Shown piece by piece: positions 6,939 to 16,407 of a stretch of 64,000 nt of DNA (its first letter is position 1; every line of letters starts with the position of its first letter). The DNA comes from Aerococcus christensenii (GTDB taxonomy: Bacteria > Bacillota > Bacilli > Lactobacillales > Aerococcaceae), in contig NZ_CP014159.1 in NCBI RefSeq assembly GCF_001543105.1, positions 496,001 to 560,000 of the forward strand. The letters are read 5' to 3'. The position numbers and the translations under genes are program-made. The notes under the pieces were generated by a model. It was not told where the DNA came from. It did no database searches and saw only the letters and a list, made by a program, of their open reading frames with translations.

Positions 6939-8402
6939 ATGATTTCATTCAAAGCCCACAATTCTGATGCTACTGCCTTAGCCCACCGTATCCAAAAGGG
7001 CGACATTTCTCCCATAGAAGCTGTCGAAGAGTGTTTCAAACGTTTGCCTGATCTTCAAAAGAAAACAAACGCCCTCACCTATCTTGATAAAGAAGGTGCA
7101 AAAAATTATATTCATCATCACTTACCTAAAAAAGCCCCCTTCAGAGGTGTGCCTATTCTTTTAAAAGGCCTTGGTCATGCCTTTAAGGGATACCCTTCTA
7201 CCGCAGGATCACGTCTTCTCAAAGATGCTCACTATCCTCAAACTGATTTCTTTACTCAGAGCCTCTTAGATGCCGGATTTGTTCCTATCGGCCAAACCAA
7301 CGTCCCTGAATTTGGATTAAAATATATCAGCGACTCTGCCCTCTTTGGTCCTGTTAAAAATCCAATGAATCCAGCCTACTACGCGGGTGGCTCTAGCGGT
7401 GGCTCTGCCGCTGCCGTCAAATCGGGAATGGTTGCGATAGCTTCCGCTTCAGATGGAGGAGGTTCTATCCGTATTCCCGCTTCATTCTGCGGATTAGTCG
7501 GTTTAAAACCTACCAGAGGACGCACAGCTACGGGGCCCACTTCCTTTAGAGGATGGGAAGGTGCAGCCATTCACTTCGTTCTCGCCAAGTCCGTTCGTGA
7601 TACCGCATCTGCTCTTCTCGCTCTTCAACGACAACAAGACGCTTCTCCTTTTCAAGTCCCTCTTCTCCAAGAGAAAGACTTCGACCAGGCTTTTGACGCC
7701 TTGCACACTTTAACCATTGCCTACTCAACAGAATCCCCCTTAGGAGAAAAAGTATCTGATGAAGCCATTTTAGCCGTTGAAAAAACAGCAGAAGCTCTCT
7801 CAAAATTAGGCTTTAATGTCAAAAGAGCTACCCCCAAAATTGATGGGAAGACCTTACTCAAAGGCTACTACCTCATGAACGCCGCAGAGATGCAAGCTGA
7901 ATTTCAAAGTATGGAAGAAGCCTTCCAATCCCCTATCCATGTGGGAGAAGTCGAACCCATCTCTTATGGACTTGCACAACTCGGAAAAGAAATTAAAGCC
8001 TTTGAATATCCTAAAATTTTTAATCAATGGGATCAGGCAGCTTACGCCATGTCACTCTTTCATAAAGATTTCGATCTCTTTTTACAGCCTACTACAATGT
8101 CTCCAGCACCCGCCTTATCTGATACACTTTATCAAGAAAAAGATCTTGAAGATCTGACTAAATGGTCACAGACAGGAAATCGTGAGCAACTCTTTGCTAC
8201 GCTTTACTCACTCTTCTCAACCGGACACCTTACTGCTTCTTGGCCATTTATTTACAATTTAACAGGACAACCTGCACTTACTCTTCCTCTTCATAATTGT
8301 GCAAACGGTCTGCCACTCGGCGTGATGTTTTCCGCACCAAAAGGTAGGGAAGATCTCCTATTAGCTCTAGCCGCTTTCTTAGAGAATAACGATCTCTTTT
8401 AA
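6939..8402 (+). CDS. Cytoplasmic amidase-signature hydrolase, paralogue of the divergent surface amidase
   Basis: A 487-residue amidase-signature enzyme. The catalytic Lys lies in GVPILLKGLGH, the cis-Ser in AGGSSGGSAAA and the nucleophile in DGGGSIRIPAS. There is no signal peptide and no wall anchor. It resembles the catalytic domain of the neighbouring minus-strand amidase in motif spacing and in flanking segments such as LVGLKPT, so the pair probably arose by duplication. The second ATG (6939) is chosen because AAAGGA lies ten bases upstream; the first ATG at 6930 would abut that site. The group includes GatA-like amidases and cyclic-dimer hydrolases. GatA itself is unlikely without gatB and gatC nearby. 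Confidence 0.85.
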   Translation: MISFKAHNSDATALAHRIQKGDISPIEAVEECFKRLPDLQKKTNALTYLDKEGAKNYIHHHLPKKAPFRGVPILLKGLGHAFKGYPSTAGSRLLKDAHYPQTDFFTQSLLDAGFVPIGQTNVPEFGLKYISDSALFGPVKNPMNPAYYAGGSSGGSAAAVKSGMVAIASASDGGGSIRIPASFCGLVGLKPTRGRTATGPTSFRGWEGAAIHFVLAKSVRDTASALLALQRQQDASPFQVPLLQEKDFDQAFDALHTLTIAYSTESPLGEKVSDEAILAVEKTAEALSKLGFNVKRATPKIDGKTLLKGYYLMNAAEMQAEFQSMEEAFQSPIHVGEVEPISYGLAQLGKEIKAFEYPKIFNQWDQAAYAMSLFHKDFDLFLQPTTMSPAPALSDTLYQEKDLEDLTKWSQTGNREQLFATLYSLFSTGHLTASWPFIYNLTGQPALTLPLHNCANGLPLGVMFSAPKGREDLLLALAAFLENNDLF

Positions 8403-8430
8403 GTTGTAAGGAATCTCAATTTTTGTACAA

Positions 8431-8477
8431 AAAACGCACAGAGAATAGATTTTCAAGTCTATCCTCTGTGCGTTTTT
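8431..8477. terminator. Bidirectional terminator between convergent amidase and FabK-like genes
   Basis: A long stem (AAAACGCACAGAG..ATAGA pairing with TCTAT..CTCTGTGCGTTTT) with an eight-base loop has A/T runs on both sides. It can therefore serve the plus-strand amidase and the minus-strand reductase gene. Confidence 0.88.
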
Positions 8478-8496
8478 AAATGTTATGTATTTTTAA

Positions 8497-9438
8497 TTAG
8501 AAGGCAGAAAGATTATTCAAAACTTCTTTGGCTTCTGTAACAACGCTTTCGATAATTTCTTTCACTGGACGAATAGCTGTCACATTCCCTGCGACTTGTC
8601 CAATCGTAACGATACCTTCTTCAGTATCTCCTTTGGTCAATGCTTTAACAAGAGCTCCTAAATTCAATTTTTCAAATTCATCTCGGCTCAAACCACCCTT
8701 AATTTGATCTGCTAATTCTTTAACCGCATCACTCTTAATCAAACGAACAGGTGCTCCAATTTCACGGCCAATAACTACCGTATCCGTTAATTGACAATTC
8801 ACAATAGCTTCTTTATATTCTTGTGCAATTGGTGCTTCTTGGCTCGCACAAAATACAGTTCCCATTTGAACACCTTGAGCGCCTAAAGCAAAGGCTGCTG
8901 CCAAACCACGTCCATCACAAATTCCACCTGCAATAACAACTGGAATATTGACAGCTTGGATAACGGCACGTGCTAAAGGAAGAGTAGTTACTTCGCCCAC
9001 GTGACCTCCTGCTTCAGTTCCCTCGCAAACGACAGCGTCTGCGCCAGCATCTTCTACTTTTTGGGCTTGATGTGCATTCGCAACCACAGGAATCACCATA
9101 ATACCAGCTTCTTTTAAAAGTTCAATAAATGGCACAGGGTTCCCTGCTCCTGTCGTCACAATTTTCACGTTTTCTTCTACAACTACCTTAAGAACCTCTT
9201 CTGTCCGATGAGATAAAAGCATGACATTCACAGCGAATGGTTTAGAGGTTATTTGGCGAATTTGGTGAATTTGATCACGAACCCATTTCCCATCACGACC
9301 TGCAGTTGCAAGAATACCCAAACCGCCAGCCTCAGAAACAGCTCCTACTAGAGGCGCTTCAGCAACCGCTGCCATAGAACCTTGGAAAATAGGATACTTC
9401 ACACCTACGACGTCACAAATTGATTTCATATTCTTCAC
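8497..9438 (-). CDS. FabK-like enoyl-ACP reductase II / nitronate monooxygenase family flavoprotein
   Basis: A 313-residue FMN-binding TIM-barrel protein. The N-terminal YPIFQGSMA, VTTGAGNP, EGTEAGGHVG (with the conserved His) and the phosphate-binding VIAGGICDGRG and ALGAQGVQMGT segments are shared by FabK and nitronate monooxygenases. FabK reduces enoyl-ACP in fatty acid synthesis but normally lies inside a fab cluster. This copy is alone with its own promoter. It may therefore be a second enoyl reductase or a nitronate-detoxifying enzyme, and sequence reading alone cannot decide. Confidence 0.82.
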   Translation of the reverse strand: MKNMKSICDVVGVKYPIFQGSMAAVAEAPLVGAVSEAGGLGILATAGRDGKWVRDQIHQIRQITSKPFAVNVMLLSHRTEEVLKVVVEENVKIVTTGAGNPVPFIELLKEAGIMVIPVVANAHQAQKVEDAGADAVVCEGTEAGGHVGEVTTLPLARAVIQAVNIPVVIAGGICDGRGLAAAFALGAQGVQMGTVFCASQEAPIAQEYKEAIVNCQLTDTVVIGREIGAPVRLIKSDAVKELADQIKGGLSRDEFEKLNLGALVKALTKGDTEEGIVTIGQVAGNVTAIRPVKEIIESVVTEAKEVLNNLSAF

Positions 9439-9473
9439 TCTTTCTGATTATATATGTGTTATTTTTCGCTCTT

Positions 9474-9502
9474 ATTATGCGCTGTAAACATTTGAATGTA
9501 AA
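9474..9502 (-). promoter_or_regulatory. Promoter of the FabK-like gene
   Basis: Minus-strand TTTACA (9497-9502) and CATAAT (9474-9479) are separated by 17 bp, about 36 bp upstream of the start codon. Confidence 0.65.
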
Positions 9503-9549
9503 AGAACTTTTTATTTGTTCAATCTATTCCGAAGCGGTTATGGATTGCT

Positions 9550-10242
9550 TTATCTTTCCTTTAAATAGTCCACTAACTCCTTTGCACTAGCAAAAGTTCC
9601 TCCATTTAAGGGATGATCAACGTACTTTTTCTCTTCATCTGTAAGATCGCATTCCGGCAAAAAATAAGTTCGTAAACCTGCATGAACAGCACTTAACAAA
9701 CCCGTCACTGAATCTTCTACCGCGCAAGCTTCCTCTGCTGCAACTTTTAATTTTTCCAAAGCTTTCTGATAAATATCCGGCTGGGGTTTCCCTCTTTGAA
9801 CTTGGTCCCCATAAACCACCACTTCAAAGTATTGCAAAAGTTGACTCGCTTCTAATTCGGATAAACCACGTTTTTGATAAGACGAAGTCGCTACACCTAA
9901 ATGTACCCCTCTATCTTTTAGAAAATTCAACAAAGTTAAAATATGAGATTTCACGCGAATAGCCCCTTTGGCAATTGCTTGATCAAAATAAGCGTCTCTT
10001 TTCGCTCTTGCCTCTAACATCTTTTCCTCGTCTCCTCCTAACCAAGATTGAACAAGGCTATTATTGTCCGTTCGGGTGTGCCCTCTCAATTGATTGAGCT
10101 GTTCTTCTGTCACTTGAACCCCGTATTCAGCTAATACTGTGTGCCATCCCTGATGATAAATCTTCTCCGTATCCACCAAGGTGCCATCTAAATCAAAAAT
10201 CACTGCTTTTGGCAGTTGATAACCTTTATTTTTCCCATCCAT
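9550..10242 (-). CDS. HAD-superfamily sugar-phosphate phosphatase or mutase-like protein
   Basis: A 230-residue haloacid dehalogenase family protein. Motif I is VIFDLDGTLVDTE (nucleophile and acid/base Asp), motif II is GVATSSYQKR, and motif III/IV surrounds RGKPQPDIYQKAL and AVEDSVTGLLSAV. The helical cap between motifs I and II is the type found in beta-phosphoglucomutase, 2-deoxyglucose-6-phosphatase and sugar-phosphatase enzymes. It lies just upstream of nothing but downstream, on the same strand, of the aldolase-like gene, with a 49-bp gap, so the two probably share a transcript. The exact substrate is not predictable. Confidence 0.85.
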   Translation of the reverse strand: MDGKNKGYQLPKAVIFDLDGTLVDTEKIYHQGWHTVLAEYGVQVTEEQLNQLRGHTRTDNNSLVQSWLGGDEEKMLEARAKRDAYFDQAIAKGAIRVKSHILTLLNFLKDRGVHLGVATSSYQKRGLSELEASQLLQYFEVVVYGDQVQRGKPQPDIYQKALEKLKVAAEEACAVEDSVTGLLSAVHAGLRTYFLPECDLTDEEKKYVDHPLNGGTFASAKELVDYLKER

Positions 10243-10291
10243 CTTTGTTTCTTCTCCAGCTCATTCAACTTTGTAATAAAACACATCTCGA

Positions 10292-10963
10292 CTAAAAAAT
10301 CTGTCGACCATAGACGTCTTCCCAATCTTTTGAGAAATCTCTAACCGCCTCTTGTACATTAGCGTGTCCCAAAAGCTTATCTACAACTCCTTCACCTAAA
10401 GTTACCCACTCTGCTCCAGCTGACAAAGTCTTTGTTACTTGGCTAACATTTTTGAAAGAAGCAGCTAAAATTTTTGTTTCCAAGCCACTTCTCTCTAACT
10501 GTCCATTTAACCAATAAATCGTTTCATAAGGATCTATTCCTAAATTTTCCATGCGATTAATATACGGAGCAAGAAATTCTGCCCCCATTTCTGCAGCAAG
10601 TAAAGCCTGCATATCCGTATAGATAGCCGTTGCCGTAATACGAATCCCTTCTCGTGTGAGCCTTTTTATGGCTTTCAATCCATCTTTCGTAACTGGAACT
10701 TTTACGCACACTCGGTCATTAATATTTTCTACAATTCGATGAGCATCGTCCAAAATGCCTTGATAATCATTAGCAATAACTTGTACATGTAAATCTTTAT
10801 CTCTTCCAATAATTTCCTGTAACCTCTTGAGGTGTTGAATAGGCTCTACTCCTCCCTCTTTCTTCAAAATACTTGGATTGGTAGTCACTCCTTCAACAGG
10901 TAAATATTCAATGTACTCTTTTACTTTTTCTATATTAGCAGTATCTAATACTAGTTTCATCAT
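10292..10963 (-). CDS. Fructose-6-phosphate aldolase / transaldolase-like protein
   Basis: A 223-residue small transaldolase of the FSA/TalC group. It opens with KLVLDTANIEKVKEYIEYL and GVTTNPSIL. The Schiff-base Lys is in RVCVKVPVTKDG, and ATAIYTDMQALLAAEMGAEFLAPYINRM matches the family core. The length agrees with FSA-type proteins (about 220 residues) rather than full-length transaldolase. Such enzymes cleave fructose-6-phosphate or move dihydroxyacetone units. Fructose-6-phosphate is the product of the divergent sorbitol operon, so a linked role in sugar-phosphate metabolism is reasonable but inferred. Confidence 0.85.
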   Translation of the reverse strand: MMKLVLDTANIEKVKEYIEYLPVEGVTTNPSILKKEGGVEPIQHLKRLQEIIGRDKDLHVQVIANDYQGILDDAHRIVENINDRVCVKVPVTKDGLKAIKRLTREGIRITATAIYTDMQALLAAEMGAEFLAPYINRMENLGIDPYETIYWLNGQLERSGLETKILAASFKNVSQVTKTLSAGAEWVTLGEGVVDKLLGHANVQEAVRDFSKDWEDVYGRQIF

Positions 10964-11068
10964 TTTGTCCTTTCTATATCATAAATTCTCTAAACTATAA
11001 ACCAATAATAAAAAGCTCCCTTGACATTTATATCACAGACTTCTTTTCCTATTTACCCTATCAAAAAA

Positions 11069-11082
11069 TGATACCGCTATCA
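11069..11082 (+). promoter_or_regulatory. Catabolite-responsive element upstream of the sorbitol operon
   Basis: TGATACCGCTATCA matches the cre consensus TGNAANCGNWNNCW at all but one position and is an inverted repeat of TGATA and TATCA. It lies between the divergent aldolase and sorbitol genes. A weaker cre-like CGAAAACGTATACG lies at 11166-11179, just past the candidate -10 TATACT (11149-11154). The matching -35 is poor, which fits activator-dependent transcription. Confidence 0.65.
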
Positions 11083-11214
11083 AGCGTGTCCAAGGAATTT
11101 TAAGTCGCTCTCAAAATTTCCTGTATTAATTTCAATAAACAGCTTTTTTATACTAAAATTGTAATCGAAAACGTATACGCCTCGATTCAACAAAATGAAA
11201 GGTGGATTTTAATT

Positions 11215-12015
11215 ATGGAAGATTGGTTAGGTATTAAGGGCCGTGTAGTCATTGTCACAGGTGCATCATCAGGAATCGGAGCTTCTGTTGTCCAAGAATT
11301 GTTGGATGATGGTTGCCGAGTAGCAAATTTTGATATTAAGGATAACGGACTTGTTCATGAAAATTATCTTTTTCTTCAAACCGATGTTTCTTCACGCGAA
11401 AATGTTGAAGCTTCTGTTCAAAAAGTAGTAGATGAATGGGGAAGTGTAGATGCCTTAGTCAATAATGCTGGTATTAATGTTCCTCGCTTATTAGTTGATC
11501 CTAAAGATCCTAAAGGGAAATATGAATTAGCTGATAACATCTTTGATAAAATGGTAGCTATTAATCAGAAGGGCGTATTCCTTCTTGCTCAAACTGTTGC
11601 TCGTATTTTAGTGAATAAACGCCAAGGGGTTATCATCAATATGTGCTCAGAATCTGGTCTTGAAGGTTCTGAAGGGCAAAGTCCTTACGCAGGGTCAAAA
11701 GCTGCCGTTTATTCTTATACCCGCTCTTGGGCAAAAGAACTTGGCAAGCATAACGTTCGTGTAGTAGGTGTTGCCCCTGGGATTTTAGAAGAAACCGGCT
11801 TGCGAACCCTTGCGTATGAAGAAGCGCTTTCCTACACACGTGGAAAAACAGTGGAACAATTACGAGCAGGCTACGCAAGTACTACCACTACCCCTCTTGG
11901 TCGAAGCGGAAAATTAACAGAAGTCAGTGATTTAGTGGCTTACCTAGTTTCCGATCGGTCAAGTTATATTACTGGAACGACTATTAATATTGCTGGAGGG
12001 AAAACTAGAGGATAA
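11215..12015 (+). CDS. srlD: Sorbitol-6-phosphate 2-dehydrogenase (short-chain dehydrogenase)
   Basis: A 266-residue SDR enzyme that oxidises sorbitol-6-phosphate to fructose-6-phosphate with NAD. The cofactor site is TGASSGIG at about residues 16-23 and NNAG is near residue 83. The catalytic Ser is in CSESG, and the Tyr and Lys are in SPYAGSKAA. A leading ATG with GAAAGGTGG fits. It is the first gene of the sorbitol PTS operon, and the next gene starts 14 bp after its stop. Confidence 0.93.
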   Translation: MEDWLGIKGRVVIVTGASSGIGASVVQELLDDGCRVANFDIKDNGLVHENYLFLQTDVSSRENVEASVQKVVDEWGSVDALVNNAGINVPRLLVDPKDPKGKYELADNIFDKMVAINQKGVFLLAQTVARILVNKRQGVIINMCSESGLEGSEGQSPYAGSKAAVYSYTRSWAKELGKHNVRVVGVAPGILEETGLRTLAYEEALSYTRGKTVEQLRAGYASTTTTPLGRSGKLTEVSDLVAYLVSDRSSYITGTTINIAGGKTRG

Positions 12016-12029
12016 TAAGGAGAGATCTT

Positions 12030-13886
12030 ATGGCACTTGTTGATCGTTTATATGATATATTGAATATTTTGCAAGTTCATTCTTCTATTTCTCAACAAGA
12101 ACTTGAAAATAGCTTACAAACAAGTCGCCAAACCCTCCGTAAACAAATTCAATTATTAAATCAAGAAATGAGTGATATTGCTTCGATAGTCTTAGAAAAT
12201 CGGAAATATAAATTAATTATTCAAGACTACGATGCGTTTGAGCAAATTGCTAATGGAGCTTTAAAACAAGGAACAGACTTTAACTCGACAAATAAGCGGC
12301 AAGCTTATATTTTAAAGCAACTTGTTGAAAGTTATACTCCTGTTTTAATCGATGATTTAGCCAGCCAAGTCATGGTGAGTCGAGGCACAATAAATAATGA
12401 TATTAACCAATTGCGCAAAGTATTAGAAGTCTATAAACTTTCTGTTATTGGGACTCCTAATCGAGGCCTAGAACTTCAAGGTTATGAATTAGATATTCGA
12501 ACAGCCTACATTAATATTGTGCTTTCCTATTTTAACTGCCAAAATCTGAAGTTAACAGATAAGCAAGTGATCCTCAAAAACTCACCCACCCCACAAACTT
12601 CTATTTTTACAAAGTCTTTATTAATAAAAGCTGTATATACAACCGTTCTTCGCATTAAGCAGGGACATCATTTTGAAGAAGACATTCCTTACTACCACAA
12701 TTTTATTGAAAAAAATATTGAATTTGAAAATTTTATTGCCAGTCTAGAAGTTCACTTCAATCTTACTTTTAGTCATTACGAAATTACTTATCTTGCTTTT
12801 CCTTTTAATATTTATAATCGCTATATGATTAATACAAATGATTACGATCAAGATTTTTTATATCATCTTTTTCAACAAATGTTGAGATATATTAATCAAA
12901 AATTAGGTTTAACTATTCCTACACATCCTCTTTTTGAAGACCTTGAACAGCATCTTATCTATCTAATTCATCGTCTCATTTTTAGGATTCCTTCTCGGGA
13001 CTTATTTCTTCAAGAAATCAAGCAACGGTATCCGCTATCTTTTGAAATCGCAAAACTAAGTGCTCATATTCTTAGCAAAGAACTCCATCGTGAGATTCCA
13101 GAAATTGAAATTTCTTATTTAGCTCTTTATTTTGAAATGGCACTCAGCAAACGTGTCGCGCCAGAAAAAAGGAAAATTGCCGTTGTTTGCCATACAGGAT
13201 TAGGAACAGCAGAAATCATAAAGAATCAACTGCAACGAATTCTAGGGCCGAGTGTTCAACTCATTTCCATGACTAATGAAAATATTTCTCAATGCGACGT
13301 CAAAGAATTCTTTGCTGTTTTTTCTACACTTCCTTTGGATCAAAAGAATTATCAAATTCCTGTTATTCAAATTAATACACTTTTTGATGAAGAATATATT
13401 CGCTTACAATGGAAGAATCTTGCTAAACATCATCCCTTATCAAATGATCAACTGACAATCATTCTCATTCCTCTCCATGAGGTATCCGATTATAAGTCTT
13501 GTTTATCAATAATGTGTCAACAGTTATATGATAAAGGACTCATTGCCAAAAATTTTGCTGAAAAGATTTTTCAACGAGAAGCTCTAAGCCCCACTATTTT
13601 TGATAACGGTGTTGCTATGCCACATGCTATGAACAATCATAAAAACAAAACCGTTTTGGCAATCGGTCAATTGCACCCCGCTTTAAAAACAACTGCCCAT
13701 TCAGTAGAACTCATTTTCATGTTAGCTATTCCAGAACTTGAGCAAGAGACTACGAATGAAGTTCTTGTCCAAGTTTACGAATTCATTTTTAGCGCCGCTA
13801 ATCACCTCAATAAGCGACATAAATTACTCCAAACAACCAGTTCAAAGGAGTTATTACATATTATTCAGAAAGGAAAATATTTATGA
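12030..13886 (+). CDS. PRD-containing transcriptional activator of the sorbitol operon (BglG/MtlR family)
   Basis: A 618-residue regulator. Two helix-turn-helix segments are at the N-terminus (residues about 1-140), followed by two PTS regulation domains, an EIIB-like domain with the phosphorylatable Cys in VVCHTGLGTAE (about residue 390), and a C-terminal EIIA-like domain with the His in DNGVAMPHAMNN. This order matches GutR/MtlR-type activators, which read PTS phosphorylation state and sugar availability. It lies between srlD and the gutM homologue and overlaps the latter by four bases (ATGA). Control of this operon is inferred from position. Confidence 0.9.
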   Translation: MALVDRLYDILNILQVHSSISQQELENSLQTSRQTLRKQIQLLNQEMSDIASIVLENRKYKLIIQDYDAFEQIANGALKQGTDFNSTNKRQAYILKQLVESYTPVLIDDLASQVMVSRGTINNDINQLRKVLEVYKLSVIGTPNRGLELQGYELDIRTAYINIVLSYFNCQNLKLTDKQVILKNSPTPQTSIFTKSLLIKAVYTTVLRIKQGHHFEEDIPYYHNFIEKNIEFENFIASLEVHFNLTFSHYEITYLAFPFNIYNRYMINTNDYDQDFLYHLFQQMLRYINQKLGLTIPTHPLFEDLEQHLIYLIHRLIFRIPSRDLFLQEIKQRYPLSFEIAKLSAHILSKELHREIPEIEISYLALYFEMALSKRVAPEKRKIAVVCHTGLGTAEIIKNQLQRILGPSVQLISMTNENISQCDVKEFFAVFSTLPLDQKNYQIPVIQINTLFDEEYIRLQWKNLAKHHPLSNDQLTIILIPLHEVSDYKSCLSIMCQQLYDKGLIAKNFAEKIFQREALSPTIFDNGVAMPHAMNNHKNKTVLAIGQLHPALKTTAHSVELIFMLAIPELEQETTNEVLVQVYEFIFSAANHLNKRHKLLQTTSSKELLHIIQKGKYL

Positions 13887-14365
13887 GTTTTATTTACTTA
13901 TTTGCTGGAATGGCTTTGGCAGCTTTTTTGTGTCAATCCCTATTCGGTTACTACCAAATTAAACATTTTAATCATGTTTATCAGGTTTTAAGGCAAAAAG
14001 GAAGGGTAGCTATTGGGAGAAGAGCAGGTAAAATCCAAGCAGGAACCATTGTCATGTTTGCAATTGACGATACAGGGAAAATTTTAGATGCGCGTCTGAT
14101 GCAAGGCATTTCGGTGATTGCACGTTTTAAAACCTTACCTGATTACATCGGCGAAGATTTAAATTTTATTGACCGTTATCATCCTCTGGTTCAAAAGGAA
14201 AACAAATTAACGCAATTAGCCATGGAAAACGCGCGCGAAATTTATTTGCGTGTTGAAATGGGAAATTACGAAGAAGAGCCTTCGCTTTCTCCTTTGCAAA
14301 AACTTTCTCAAGGCTTATCTCAGGTCACTACAAAAATTGAAAATAAAATTAAAGGACGTGAATAA
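13883..14365 (+). CDS. gutM: Glucitol operon activator protein GutM
   Basis: A 160-residue protein with one N-terminal membrane segment (about residues 2-22) followed by a soluble domain containing GRRAGKIQAGTIVMFAIDD, typical of the GutM/SrlM family. GutM assists the sorbitol operon activator. Its start overlaps the stop of the PRD regulator and its own stop lies two bases before the EIIC start, so translation is likely coupled. Confidence 0.9.
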   Translation: MSFIYLFAGMALAAFLCQSLFGYYQIKHFNHVYQVLRQKGRVAIGRRAGKIQAGTIVMFAIDDTGKILDARLMQGISVIARFKTLPDYIGEDLNFIDRYHPLVQKENKLTQLAMENAREIYLRVEMGNYEEEPSLSPLQKLSQGLSQVTTKIENKIKGRE

Positions 14366-14367
14366 TT

Positions 14368-14913
14368 ATGGACTTTGTTGTTAAATTTGCTGAAGGCTTC
14401 ATTAAGTTATTCCAAACAGGTGCAACGACCTTCATTAGCTGGATGGGCTCCATCGTTCCTCTTGTCTTAATGTTGATGGTTGCTATGAACGCCTTCATTA
14501 AGCTTTTAGGTGAAGATAAAGTAACTGCCCTAGCTAAAGTAGCATCTAAAAATGCTGTGACACGTTACATGATTTTACCGTTTGTTTCTGCGTTTATGTT
14601 AGGGAATCCAATGTCTATGACTATGGGAAGATTTTTGCCTGAATTTTATAAACCTGGGTTCATTGCAGCACAAATGCAATTTTGCCATACTTCAAATGGT
14701 ATTTTCCCACATATTAATCCTGGAGAACTCTTCGTTTGGTTAGGAATTGCACAAGGTATTCAAACACTCGGCCTTAACCAAATGGAACTCGCAATCCGTT
14801 ATCTTTTAGTTGGTTTAGTGATGAACTTCGTTGGCGGATGGACAACAGACTTTATTACAGCAACAGTCTGCAAACAACAAGGCATCACATTGTCTAAAAC
14901 TGTTGACGAATAA
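14368..14913 (+). CDS. srlA: Sorbitol-specific PTS component IIC (IIC2)
   Basis: A 181-residue membrane protein with about four hydrophobic segments. FVSAFMLGNPMSMTMGRFLPEF and the following CHTSNGIFPHINPGELFVWLGIAQ are characteristic of the glucitol EIIC family. It forms the permease with the membrane part of the downstream EIIBC protein. The length is typical. Confidence 0.94.
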   Translation: MDFVVKFAEGFIKLFQTGATTFISWMGSIVPLVLMLMVAMNAFIKLLGEDKVTALAKVASKNAVTRYMILPFVSAFMLGNPMSMTMGRFLPEFYKPGFIAAQMQFCHTSNGIFPHINPGELFVWLGIAQGIQTLGLNQMELAIRYLLVGLVMNFVGGWTTDFITATVCKQQGITLSKTVDE

Positions 14914-14929
14914 TAAGGAGTGAATAACC

Positions 14930-15937
14930 ATGACTCAATTTAAAAGCATTCAAATCGTTAAAGGACAAGGTGGATTTGGGGGGCCTATTACGATCACCCC
15001 TACCGCAAGTAAACATAAATTCATTTATGTCGTAGGAGGCGGTGAACGCCCTCAAATCGTTGATAAAATTGAAGAATTAAGTGGAATGGAAGCTGTTAAT
15101 GGCTTTAAAACATCCATTCCGGATGAAGAAATTGCTCTTGCTATTATTGATTGTGGAGGTACCTTACGTTGTGGTATCTATCCTAAAAAAGGTATTCCAA
15201 CAATCAATATTATCGCAACAGGTAAATCTGGCCCACTTGCACAATACATCCGCGAAGATAACTACGTTTCTAATGTAGGCCTTGCAGAAATTAGCCTAGC
15301 AGATTCTCAACAAATTTCTGCAGAAGCCGAGGCCACTCCAAGTGCCTCCGAAACAAAAGCAACCTCTACTTATGACACTTCCAAAAAAATTACAGAACAA
15401 ACCAAGAATCCAAGTTTTATTGCTAAAATTGGGATGGGTGCTGGACGTATTGTTTCTATTTTCAATCAAGCTGCGCGTGAAGCGATTCAAACCATGTTAA
15501 ATACTATTATTCCTTTTATGGCTTTCGTTTCTCTTCTAATTGGGATTATTCAAGGATCAGGTGTTGGACAATGGATTGCTAAAGGGTTAGCTCCTTTAGC
15601 AGGAAACGGAGTTGGCTTAGTCATCATTGGTTTTGTATGTTCTCTGCCTTTTCTTTCTCCATTGCTAGGCCCTGGTGCGGTTATTAGCCAAATTGTCGGT
15701 ACCCTAATCGGTGTGGAAATTGGCAAAGGAAACATCCCACCTCATCTTGCACTCCCAGCTTTATTTGCTATTAATACACAAAACGGTTGTGACTTTATTC
15801 CTGTAGGCTTAGGGCTCGCCGAAGCAAAAGCGGAAACCGTTGAAGTAGGTGTGCCTGCTGTTCTTTATTCTAGATTCCTTAACGGGGTTCCACGCGTCCT
15901 TGTTGCATGGATTGCAAGTATCGGGCTCTACAGCTAA
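14930..15937 (+). CDS. srlE: Sorbitol-specific PTS component IIBC
   Basis: A 335-residue protein. The N-terminal EIIB domain has the phosphorylation Cys in [17 protein letters not shown] (about residues 80-88). A Ser/Ala/Thr linker (residues about 125-150) leads to a C-terminal membrane domain with four or more hydrophobic segments including [16 protein letters not shown] and [15 protein letters not shown]. It passes phosphate from EIIA to sorbitol during uptake. A clear GGAG site precedes the ATG. Confidence 0.94.
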   Translation: MTQFKSIQIVKGQGGFGGPITITPTASKHKFIYVVGGGERPQIVDKIEELSGMEAVNGFKTSIPDEEIALAIIDCGGTLRCGIYPKKGIPTINIIATGKSGPLAQYIREDNYVSNVGLAEISLADSQQISAEAEATPSASETKATSTYDTSKKITEQTKNPSFIAKIGMGAGRIVSIFNQAAREAIQTMLNTIIPFMAFVSLLIGIIQGSGVGQWIAKGLAPLAGNGVGLVIIGFVCSLPFLSPLLGPGAVISQIVGTLIGVEIGKGNIPPHLALPALFAINTQNGCDFIPVGLGLAEAKAETVEVGVPAVLYSRFLNGVPRVLVAWIASIGLYS

Positions 15938-15969
15938 TATTCTACAAAAATGAAAGGACAATAGATAAT

Positions 15970-16329
15970 ATGTCAATATTCCAAACAGAAATTAAAAAAA
16001 TCGGAGCCAACGCCCCTCTCTTTAAAGAAGAAAAAATGATAGTTCTCTTCGGAGATAATGCCCCAGTTGATCTTGCTGATTATTGTTATAACATCATCAT
16101 TAATCCTCTTGAGGGCTCTATTCAGCCCGGACAATCCGTCCACTTTGATAATCAAACCTACATAATTACTGCTGTAGGAAATGTTGTTGAAAAAAACCTA
16201 ACTAATCTTGGACATATTACCTTACGTTTTGACGGGGCTACAGATGCTGAGCTCGCAGGGACTTTATACCTTGAAGCTAAAGAACTTCCGGAAATTAAAG
16301 TAGGGACACAAATAAGAATTGAGAACTAA
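15970..16329 (+). CDS. srlB: Sorbitol-specific PTS component IIA
   Basis: A 119-residue soluble protein of the glucitol EIIA family, recognised by NPLEGSIQPGQSVHFDNQTYIITAVG and NLGHITLRFDGATDAELAGTLYLE. The start ATG at 15970 has GAAAGGA upstream, whereas an earlier in-frame start would overlap srlE. It is the last gene of the operon and is followed by a terminator. Confidence 0.93.
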   Translation: MSIFQTEIKKIGANAPLFKEEKMIVLFGDNAPVDLADYCYNIIINPLEGSIQPGQSVHFDNQTYIITAVGNVVEKNLTNLGHITLRFDGATDAELAGTLYLEAKELPEIKVGTQIRIEN

Positions 16330-16364
16330 TCATCTAACAACCCAAAATTTCAAACAATATATCT

Positions 16365-16407
16365 ATAAAAAAAGAGCAAACAGTTTCAACTGTCTGCTCT
16401 TTTTTTA
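16365..16407 (+). terminator. Terminator of the sorbitol operon
   Basis: AAAGAGCA-A-ACAGTT pairs with AACTGT-C-TGCTCTTT around a two-base loop, followed by seven T residues. Confidence 0.92.
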
